This document shows positions 58,030-64,000 of a DNA stretch of 64,000 nucleotides, in pieces; the stretch's first letter is position 1, and every line of letters begins with the position of its first letter. Origin of the DNA: Bradyrhizobium sp. 1 (GTDB lineage Bacteria > Pseudomonadota > Alphaproteobacteria > Rhizobiales > Xanthobacteraceae); contig NZ_JADPJH010000002.1 in assembly GCF_023073315.1 (NCBI RefSeq), positions 62,001-126,000 of the forward strand. The letters run 5' to 3'. The position numbers were made by a program, and so were the translations under genes. The notes beneath the pieces were generated by a model. It was not told the origin of the DNA, did no database searches, and saw only the letters and a list, made by a program, of their open reading frames with translations.

Positions 58030-59307
58030 TTACGCCGCGACGGCTTGCGGCAGGATCGGCGCGACCGCGTCGAAGCGGGTGCCGGCGCGCAGGCAGAACG
58101 CCGGCTGCAGCAGACGCTCGGCGATCACCTCGTTCTTCTCGTTGTCCTTGAGGACGAAGCGGCCGTTCTTCTCGGAGAGCACGGAGACGTCGGCTTCCAT
58201 GCCGACCTTGAGCGCGCCGATCTCCTCGCTGCGGCCGAGCATTTTTGCAGCGTTGGAGGTGACCATCGGCACCACCTGCTCCAGCGACAGACCAAGCGCC
58301 ATCATCGAGCTCATCGCCTGCACAAGACTGAACTTGGCCTGGCCTGCGAACGGATGGTTCTCCTCGTCCTCGTGCTGGTCCGGTGTTCCCGCCGGTGCGG
58401 GCACATGGGTGTTGTAGCCGTGAATGTCGGCGCCGAGCGTGGCCGGAACGATGCCGGCGGCGATCGCTTTCTTCGCCAACCGATAGGAGAAGTGGCTGCC
58501 GTGACCGACATCGACCTTGAGGCCTCGGTCGAGCGCGGCCTGGATCACCGGATGCACCTCGCCCTCGCGGTTGACGAAGCCGCCGGGATGTCGCGTGAAC
58601 GGATGGGCGAGAACATCGCCTTCGCGCAACAGCGGGATCACGCGCGTGAGGATGGTGTCGGCATCCTCGCCATTGGCACCGCTCTCGGGCAGGCCCCAGA
58701 GCTGGCCGAAATGCACATAGACCGGAAGATCGGCGCGCTTGCCAATCTCCGCCGCCATCTCGATGACGCGAATGCCCCAGCGCGCGAAGCCGCCGATCTC
58801 GGCATGGGCCTTGATGCCGCGCACGATGTCGAGATTGGCGGTTGCCGACTTCACGGTCGCGTCGATGTCGACGCCATCGGGGCTATAGAGCTGCGGATAG
58901 AAATGCCCTTCAAGCCCGCCGACGAGATAGGCCGACAGGAAAGCATAGACGCGCGTGCGGGACGGCTCGGCGATGAAATGACGAAAGCCGGGCAGCGTCA
59001 TGCAGGACGGACCGCCCTGGTCGATCACCGTGGTCACACCCGATTGCACGCCGACCATATCGGCGTTCATGCCGAAGCGTCCCGAGACATATTGATAGAC
59101 ATGCGCGTGGGTGTCGATCAGCCCGGGCAGCACCAGCTTGCCGCCAACATCGACGACCTCCTTCGCACTGGTCGGCAGAATATCAGGCGCGACCGCCGCG
59201 ATCTTGCCGCCGCGAATGGCGACGTCCCTGATGCCGTCCACCCCCGAGGCCGGGCAGATCACGCGACCGCCGCGCAACAGAAGGTCGAAGCTGGCTGTGA
59301 CGGACAT
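58030..59307 (-). CDS. Amidohydrolase/deacetylase-family metallohydrolase (dihydroorotase-like)
   Basis: A 425-residue cyclic-amidohydrolase-like protein. The first metal motif is PGLIDTHAHVYQ, the carbamylated-Lys strand resembles VRGIKAHAEIGG, and later histidines appear in PVYVHFGQLWG, LAHPFTRHPGG and DVGHGSHFS. It would hydrolyse a cyclic amide or an N-acyl group. It is the first gene of the minus-strand operon, transcribed from the sigma-54-type promoter at 59408-59423. Two MarR-type palindromes lie in its leader, which also has GAGGAGAGGAGA before the ATG. Confidence 0.87.
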   Translation of the reverse strand: MSVTASFDLLLRGGRVICPASGVDGIRDVAIRGGKIAAVAPDILPTSAKEVVDVGGKLVLPGLIDTHAHVYQYVSGRFGMNADMVGVQSGVTTVIDQGGPSCMTLPGFRHFIAEPSRTRVYAFLSAYLVGGLEGHFYPQLYSPDGVDIDATVKSATANLDIVRGIKAHAEIGGFARWGIRVIEMAAEIGKRADLPVYVHFGQLWGLPESGANGEDADTILTRVIPLLREGDVLAHPFTRHPGGFVNREGEVHPVIQAALDRGLKVDVGHGSHFSYRLAKKAIAAGIVPATLGADIHGYNTHVPAPAGTPDQHEDEENHPFAGQAKFSLVQAMSSMMALGLSLEQVVPMVTSNAAKMLGRSEEIGALKVGMEADVSVLSEKNGRFVLKDNEKNEVIAERLLQPAFCLRAGTRFDAVAPILPQAVAA

Positions 59308-59355
59308 GACGGTCTCCTCTCCTCACACGGGCGATTGCTTCGCGCCCCGGGAATA

Positions 59356-59369
59356 CGAAGCATGCTTCG
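59356..59369. promoter_or_regulatory. CGAAG-N4-CTTCG palindrome 1 (probable MarR operator)
   Basis: CGAAGCATGCTTCG is a perfect 14-bp palindrome, 26 bp centre to centre from palindrome 2. It sits downstream of the sigma-54-type promoter, in the leader of the amidohydrolase operon. Confidence 0.7.
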
Positions 59370-59379
59370 CATTTCGATA

Positions 59380-59397
59380 TACGAAGTATGCTTCGTA
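59380..59397. promoter_or_regulatory. CGAAG-N4-CTTCG palindrome 2 (probable MarR operator)
   Basis: TACGAAG-TATG-CTTCGTA has 7-bp arms. It covers the expected start site of the minus-strand sigma-54-type promoter and abuts a TTGACA-like element for the marR-type gene, so it could control both directions. Confidence 0.75.
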
Positions 59398-59399
59398 TT

Positions 59400-59427
59400 T
59401 TGACAAAAGCAAGCATCATGCCATGAT
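59400..59427 (+). promoter_or_regulatory. Candidate promoter of the MarR-type gene
   Basis: TTGACA (59400-59405) and CATGAT (59422-59427) are separated by 16 bases. The -35 element lies next to palindrome 2, consistent with autoregulation. The -10 match is modest. Confidence 0.4.
59408..59423 (-). promoter_or_regulatory. Sigma-54-type -24/-12 promoter of the amidohydrolase operon
   Basis: On the minus strand TGGCATGATGCTTGCT matches the TGGCACG-N4-TTGCW consensus at all but one specified position and keeps the invariant GG-N10-GC spacing. Transcription would start about 12 bp further on, at MarR-type palindrome 2. Confidence 0.75.
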
Positions 59428-59478
59428 CAAGCGGTGGCGGGCGCTCTCGAATCGAGCTAAGCGCGGCAGGGTTTTGGG

Positions 59479-59988
59479 TTGGGAGAGCGTGCATTGCGGC
59501 AAGCACAGAAGCGTCGCGGCGGGGTCAAGCACCGGCCCTGGCCATTGTCGCAACGTCCCGGCTATTTGATCCGGCGGCTGCACCAGATTCACGTCGCGCT
59601 GTTTCAGGACGCCTGCGGCGCGTTCGAGGTCACGCCGCTGCAATACAGCCTGCTCTCGGCGCTGGCGGTGCGCGAAACCGCCGATCAGACCAGTTTGGCG
59701 GCCGATATCGCCCTCGACCGGACCACGACGACCGGTGCATTGAAGCGGCTCGCCGCACGAAACCTGGTCGAACGCGCCGTCAACAAGGACGATCGCCGCG
59801 CGCGTTTGTGCCGTCTGACGCCGGCCGGTGCCGCGCTGCTGGTCAAGATCGAGGGCGCGGCACGGCGGGCGCATCGCGCGACGCTCGGCGATCTCAGCGA
59901 AAAGGAACAGGTGCTCTTCATCGAGATGATGCAGCGCATCGTGGCCGGCAACCCCAGTCGCGACAGCTCCGCTGCCCTATTCGATTAG
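59479..59988 (+). CDS. MarR-family transcriptional regulator
   Basis: A protein of about 169 residues from a TTG start at 59479 (another TTG is at 59494; no ATG is in frame). The winged-helix core is evident: VTPLQYSLLSALAVRETADQ, TTTTGALKRLAARNLVERAV and the wing DDRRARLCRLTPAGAALL. It lies between the two units it probably controls, and CGAAG-N4-CTTCG palindromes flank it on both sides. MarR proteins are usually repressors relieved by a small ligand, here perhaps the N-containing substrate. Confidence 0.88.
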   Translation: MGERALRQAQKRRGGVKHRPWPLSQRPGYLIRRLHQIHVALFQDACGAFEVTPLQYSLLSALAVRETADQTSLAADIALDRTTTTGALKRLAARNLVERAVNKDDRRARLCRLTPAGAALLVKIEGAARRAHRATLGDLSEKEQVLFIEMMQRIVAGNPSRDSSAALFD

Positions 59989-60224
59989 ACGCACCTGCTG
60001 CAGTTTTGAGTTGGGCTGCTCAATTTATCATCGTACCACTGCCCGGCCGTGCAACGTCCTCCGCTTCTTGCCAGCTGGCCCGAGCAGAACAGCGCTGCCT
60101 CAAACATGCAGCGGCGAGCCGGCGCGCGACGTCGAAGCGCGCTTGAAATTTCAGGTGCAATCCGGCGCGAGGCATGCTGCATCCGGCGTCCGTGCACGCC
60201 CCGCTCCGGCCGGTCCGCAACCGA

Positions 60225-60240
60225 TGGCACGATTTATGCT
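60225..60240 (+). promoter_or_regulatory. Sigma-54-type -24/-12 promoter of the permease/amidase unit
   Basis: TGGCACGATTTATGCT matches TGGCACG-N4-TTGCW with one substitution and exact GG-N10-GC spacing. The expected start site falls at about 60251, on MarR-type palindrome 3. The remaining leader from 59989 contains no other recognisable feature. Confidence 0.75.
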
Positions 60241-60249
60241 GCGATGATG

Positions 60250-60263
60250 CGAAGCGTGCTTCG
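60250..60263. promoter_or_regulatory. CGAAG-N4-CTTCG palindrome 3 (probable MarR operator)
   Basis: CGAAG-CGTG-CTTCG lies 9 bp after the sigma-54-type promoter and 15 bp before the permease ATG, the same relative arrangement as palindrome 2 on the other unit. Confidence 0.75.
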
Positions 60264-60278
60264 TATTTGGGGGATGTC

Positions 60279-61697
60279 ATGACGGATTCCGAACTTCGCG
60301 CTGATATTCACAGCATCGAGCCAATTCCCGATGCGGACCGGGACTCGACCGGGCCGCAGCAGATGTGGATCTGGGCCGGCGCCAACATCGCACCGGTGAA
60401 CTGGGCGCTCGGCGCGCTCGGTATTATTCTCAAGCTCGGCCTGATGGAGACGATCGCGGTGATCGTGCTCGGCAACATCGTGGGCTGCGCGATCTTCGCC
60501 ACCTTCACGGTGATGGGACACAAGACCGGCGTCAACCAGATGGTCTTGAGCCGCTCCGCCTTCGGCGTCCGCGGCGCCTACCTGCCCAGCATCCTGATGT
60601 TCGTGATGACGCTGGGCTGGATCGGCGTCAACACCTACTTCCCGGTCAAGGTCTCGATGGGCATCCTCGGCCAGTTCGGTGTTCCCGATACCTGGCTGAT
60701 CGAGATCGTCGTCATCACGCTGGTGATGGTGGTGCAGGTCATGATCGGCATCTACGGCTTCTACGCGATCCGCACCTTCGAAAAATACACGGTGCCGCCG
60801 ACCATCGCCGTCATGGCGCTGATGAGCGTGCTGGCCTGGACGCGCCCCGGCGTCGTCAACTGGAGCCTGACGACGTCGCTGCCGCCGGGCGCGCATCTGG
60901 CGATGCTGACCTTGCTGACGACCGCGATCGGCATCGGCTGGGGTATTTCCTGGGTGACCTGGGCCTCCGACTATTCGCGCTTCGTGCCGCGCAGCGTGTC
61001 GTCGAAATCCGTGTTCTGGTACAGCTATGTCGGCATGTTCGTGCCGACGGTCTGGCTCGGCATTCTCGGTGCGACCATCGCCTCGACGACGCTGGACACA
61101 GATCCCGCAAAAATGGTCAGCGCGGTGTTCGGCGGTCCCGTCAGCATCCTCGTGCTCCTGATGGTGCTGCACGGCCCGATCGCCACCAACATCCTCAACG
61201 TCTATTCGGCGACGCTGGCGGCGCTGAGCGCGGGGCTAAAACTCTCGCGCTTCTGGCTCACCGTCATCGTCGGCCTCGCCGGCTATCTGGTCACGCTGTA
61301 CTTCATCTTCGCGCCGTCATTCGCGAAAGCGTTCGACAATTGGATGATCAGCCTGTTGCTGTGGATGAGCCCGTGGGCCGGCGTCGTGCTGGCCGACTTC
61401 TTCATCAAGCGGAAGGGCAAGATCGAGGTCGCCGAGCTCTATCGCTCGCCGGAGACCAGCGCCTATGGCGACATCAACTGGGCCGGCATGATCGCGTTCT
61501 TTGCCGGCCTCGTCGCGGGATGGCTGGTGGAAGACGGTCTGGTCGGCGCGCTGCAAGGGCCGATCTCGACCAACCTGCTCGGCGGCGCCGATCTGAGCTG
61601 GCTGTTCGGGATCGGAGTGGCGGGCCTCGTCTATCTCGGGCTCGGCAAGTTCGCGACCTCGCCCTCCCCGGTCGTTGCGAGCAGCGCAGGCAGGTAA
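60279..61697 (+). CDS. NCS1-family permease (cytosine/purine/hydantoin/allantoin type)
   Basis: A 472-residue transporter with about twelve membrane segments. The start MTDSELRADIHSIEPIPDAD and the first helix region WIWAGANIAPVNWALGAL are typical of bacterial CodB-like NCS1 permeases, and GWGISWVTWASDYSRFVPR is a conserved substrate-site helix of the family. The ATG at 60279 follows GGGGGA. It imports a nucleobase- or hydantoin-like compound with a cation. It shares its transcript with the acetamidase gene 9 bp downstream. Confidence 0.9.
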   Translation: MTDSELRADIHSIEPIPDADRDSTGPQQMWIWAGANIAPVNWALGALGIILKLGLMETIAVIVLGNIVGCAIFATFTVMGHKTGVNQMVLSRSAFGVRGAYLPSILMFVMTLGWIGVNTYFPVKVSMGILGQFGVPDTWLIEIVVITLVMVVQVMIGIYGFYAIRTFEKYTVPPTIAVMALMSVLAWTRPGVVNWSLTTSLPPGAHLAMLTLLTTAIGIGWGISWVTWASDYSRFVPRSVSSKSVFWYSYVGMFVPTVWLGILGATIASTTLDTDPAKMVSAVFGGPVSILVLLMVLHGPIATNILNVYSATLAALSAGLKLSRFWLTVIVGLAGYLVTLYFIFAPSFAKAFDNWMISLLLWMSPWAGVVLADFFIKRKGKIEVAELYRSPETSAYGDINWAGMIAFFAGLVAGWLVEDGLVGALQGPISTNLLGGADLSWLFGIGVAGLVYLGLGKFATSPSPVVASSAGR

Positions 61698-61706
61698 CGA
61701 CGCATC

Positions 61707-62645
61707 ATGGACTTCGTTCTGCAATCCACGCCCGGAAATGTCCAATGGGGCCTCTGGGATGGACGATCGAAACCGGTGCTCCGGATCGCATCCGGAGACC
61801 GCGTGACGATCGAGACGCTGTCGGGCGAGCCGGACGATCTGCCCGATCCGTCGCTGGGCTATGACATCGTTCCCGGACATGCGGAGGTGCTGGCAAGCAC
61901 CTTTCGCGGTCCGGGGCCGCATCTCCTCACCGGGCCTGTCTACATCGAGGGCGCGGAGCCTGGTGACGTCCTCGAAGTGCGCGTCCTCGATATCAAGCTG
62001 CGCTGCAACTGGGGCTGGAATATCCAGGTCCCGACCCTCGGCACCTTGCCGGAGGATTTTCCCGAGTTCCGCCGCATCCACATTCCCCTGGACCGCGCGC
62101 GCAACGTCGCAAAACTCCCGTGGGGACAGGAGCTGCCGCTTGCGCCCTTCTTCGGCAATTTCGGCGTCGCGCCGCCGCCGTCATGGGGCCGGCTGTCCTC
62201 GAAGGAGCCGCGCGCGTTCGGCGGCAATATGGACAACAAGGAGCTCGGTGCCGGCAGCACGCTGTATTTTCCGGTGTTCGTGCCGGGCGCGCTGTTCTCG
62301 GCCGGCGACGGCCACGCGCTCCAGGGCGATGGCGAAGTCTGCCTGACGGCGATCGAGGCCGCGCTCACCGGCACCTTCGAATTCCACGTCCGCCGCGATC
62401 TCCGCCTCACCTCGCCGCGCGCGGAGACGGCGTCGAACTGGATCACCATGGGCTTCGACGAGGATCTCGACGACGCGGCCAAGGCCGCACTGCGCGACAT
62501 GATCGCGCTGATCCGCGAGAAAAGCGGCCTCAGCGCGCAGGATGCCTATACGCTCTGCTCGGTCGCCGCCGACCTCAGGGTCACGCAGCTGGTCGACGGC
62601 AACAAGGGCATTCACTGCGTGCTGTCGAAATCCCGCATGCCGTGA
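61707..62645 (+). CDS. Acetamidase/formamidase-family protein
   Basis: A 312-residue member of the FmdA/AmdA family. Visible features are GRSKPVLRIASGDRVTIETL, the domain core TGPVYIEGAEPGDVLEVRVL, NWGWNIQVPTL and GGNMDNKELGAGSTLYFPVF, then GDGHALQGDGEVCLTAIEAA, which carries the family's conserved acidic and His residues. It hydrolyses a short amide to the acid and ammonia. It is the last gene of the sigma-54/MarR unit and is convergent with the ABC gene at the right edge. A short GGGCT-N4-AGCCC hairpin (62657-62670) lies between them. Confidence 0.9.
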   Translation: MDFVLQSTPGNVQWGLWDGRSKPVLRIASGDRVTIETLSGEPDDLPDPSLGYDIVPGHAEVLASTFRGPGPHLLTGPVYIEGAEPGDVLEVRVLDIKLRCNWGWNIQVPTLGTLPEDFPEFRRIHIPLDRARNVAKLPWGQELPLAPFFGNFGVAPPPSWGRLSSKEPRAFGGNMDNKELGAGSTLYFPVFVPGALFSAGDGHALQGDGEVCLTAIEAALTGTFEFHVRRDLRLTSPRAETASNWITMGFDEDLDDAAKAALRDMIALIREKSGLSAQDAYTLCSVAADLRVTQLVDGNKGIHCVLSKSRMP

Positions 62646-62715
62646 CGGCTGCCGGCGGGCTCAGGAGCCCAATCGCCCGACGACCTCGTTGGCGCTGTTT
62701 CCCGGCAAATCCCGT

Positions 62716-64000
62716 TCAGCCCGAGGCAGGCTCCGCCGCCGCACCGGTGAAGTCCAGCACAGGCGCGGCCGCGAGCAGCGCCTTGGTGTAGTCATGCTGG
62801 GGATGATCGAATATGTCGTCACGCAAGCCCTGCTCGACGATCTTGCCGCCCTGCATCACCACGACGCGGTCGGCGACCTGCTCGACGGCGGCAAGGTCGT
62901 GGCTGATGAACAGGCAGGCAAAGCCGTATTGTACCTGGAGCCGCTCGAACAGTTTCAGCACCTGCGCCTGGATGGTCATGTCGAGCGCAGAAACCGGCTC
63001 GTCGGCGACGACGAAGGCGGGCTGGCGCACGATGGCACGCGCGAGCGCGATCCGCTGGCGCTGACCGCCGGACAATTCGTGCGGCCAGCGCTTGCCGAGA
63101 CCGGCAAGCCCGACCTCGTCCAGCATCGCCTCCAACCGCCTGTCACGCTCGACTGTCGTCAATTGCGGCACGTGCCGCAACGGCTCGGCCACGATGTCGC
63201 CGACGCGCATGCGCGGGTCGAGCGAGGAATAGGGATCCTGGAAGACGAGTTGCGAGGCGAGACGGAAGTCGCGATCGAAGGCCGTTGTTACGTCCCTGCC
63301 CCGGAATCTGATCTCGCCGCCCGATGTCGGGATCAGCCGCAGCATGGCGCGGCCGAGCGTGGTCTTGCCGGAGCCGCTACCGCCAACCACGGCGACTGTC
63401 TCTCCGGCAGCGATATCGAGATCGACGCCGCCAACGGCAGAGACGCCGGTATCGCGGCGGAACAATCGCTGCCGCCCGGCGAAACCGACCTTGAGGCCTC
63501 GCACGCTGACGAGGGGTTCGCCGCCCTGTCGTACCTTGGTCGTGGCGCCGCGGCGCGGCAGGGCCTCGACCAGCCGTTTGGTATAGGCGTCCTGCGGCGA
63601 GAACAGAATTTGCCGGGTCGTGCCGGTCTCGACCATCTTGCCCTGGCGCAGCACCAGCGCGCGCTGCGCATAGCGCGACACCAGGCCGAGATTGTGGGTG
63701 ATCAGCAGCACTGACGTGCCGTGGTCGCGGGCGAGCCCGACCATAAGGTCGAGCACCTCGCGCTGGGTCAGGGTGTCCAGCGCAGTGGTCGGCTCGTCTG
63801 CGATCAGGAGTTTCGGCTTCAGCAGCATCACCGACGCCAGCATGATGCGCTGGCGCATGCCGCCGGAGAATTCGTGCGGATAGGCGTCAAACGTCCGCTC
63901 GGGATCGCGGATCTGCACCCGCGCGAGCATGTCGAGGCAGCGGCGCCTGATCTCGCGCTTGCCGAGCCGCTCGTGCAGGCCGAGCCCTTCCGCCATCTGT
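62716..64000 (-). CDS. Fused dipeptide-type ABC ATPase (DppD-DppF-like), C-terminal part
   Basis: The frame is open to the right edge, so the N-terminus, including the first Walker A and Q-loop, is missing. The visible 428 residues hold the rest of domain 1 (signature FSGGMRQRIML, Walker B LLIADEPTTALD) and a complete domain 2 (Walker A GGSGSGKTTLGR, Q-loop VFQDPYSSLDPR, signature LSGGQRQRIAL, Walker B FVVADEPVSALD). It is a DppD-DppF-type fusion, distinct from the one at 43472-45046. Permeases are expected upstream, outside the window. Confidence 0.92.
   Translation of the reverse strand, partial: QMAEGLGLHERLGKREIRRRCLDMLARVQIRDPERTFDAYPHEFSGGMRQRIMLASVMLLKPKLLIADEPTTALDTLTQREVLDLMVGLARDHGTSVLLITHNLGLVSRYAQRALVLRQGKMVETGTTRQILFSPQDAYTKRLVEALPRRGATTKVRQGGEPLVSVRGLKVGFAGRQRLFRRDTGVSAVGGVDLDIAAGETVAVVGGSGSGKTTLGRAMLRLIPTSGGEIRFRGRDVTTAFDRDFRLASQLVFQDPYSSLDPRMRVGDIVAEPLRHVPQLTTVERDRRLEAMLDEVGLAGLGKRWPHELSGGQRQRIALARAIVRQPAFVVADEPVSALDMTIQAQVLKLFERLQVQYGFACLFISHDLAAVEQVADRVVVMQGGKIVEQGLRDDIFDHPQHDYTKALLAAAPVLDFTGAAAEPASG

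Overview
The window looks like chromosome of a GC-rich alphaproteobacterium, most likely Bradyrhizobium or a close relative. The reasons are the strong third-position GC, the dense packing of ABC-transporter and oxidoreductase catabolic operons, molybdenum hydroxylases of the CO-dehydrogenase/xanthine-dehydrogenase type, and two copies of a 104-bp intergenic element of a kind I recall from Bradyrhizobium genomes (unverified). I recognised no rRNA, tRNA, CRISPR array, transposase or phage gene.

Layout. (1) 1-12426, plus strand: the 3' end of a flotillin-like coiled-coil gene, two SRPBCC genes, then a molybdenum hydroxylase operon (FAD subunit, 2Fe-2S subunit, Mo subunit split into two adjacent genes, MoxR ATPase, CoxE-like VWA protein), an amidohydrolase, a metallo-beta-lactamase-fold hydrolase, an SMP-30/isochorismatase fusion and an azoreductase-like flavoprotein. 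(2) 12472-25038: an orphan secretion-type gene, then a probable nickel-acquisition island. It starts with a TonB receptor whose promoter carries a perfect GTATGA-N16-TCATAC NikR-type operator. It continues with a fused transporter/spermidine-synthase-like protein, a minus-strand group (His-tailed DUF3604 protein, small exported protein, 2OG-Fe oxygenase-like protein) and a divergent operon of a parvulin-like PPIase and three HupE/UreJ-type membrane proteins. A frameshifted N-terminal remnant of a Gfo/Idh/MocA oxidoreductase marks its right edge. (3) 25153-37046: a LysR regulator divergent from an aromatic catabolic operon (maleylacetate reductase, intradiol dioxygenase, amidohydrolase, two dehydrogenases) joined to a CUT2 sugar-type ABC transporter. 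(4) 37335-48436: a VOC protein and a GntR regulator divergent from a peptide-type ABC importer with two M20 hydrolases, an M24 peptidase and an arylformamidase-like hydrolase. (5) 48543-62645: a minus-strand operon (cyclic amidohydrolase, a second molybdenum hydroxylase with a CoxS-CoxG fusion, a complete Liv-type ABC transporter, a Rieske ferredoxin), then a MarR regulator, an NCS1 permease and an acetamidase/formamidase. Both flanking units have a sigma-54-type -24/-12 promoter immediately followed by the same CGAAG-N4-CTTCG palindrome. This suggests one regulon for nitrogen recovery from an amide or N-heterocycle. (6) 62716-64000: the C-terminal part of a fused dipeptide-type ABC ATPase that runs off the right edge.

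The two most novel-looking systems are the NikR-operator-controlled TonB/HupE island and the dual sigma-54/MarR amide or N-heterocycle regulon. All functions come from reading the sequence and recalled family knowledge; no database search was run.
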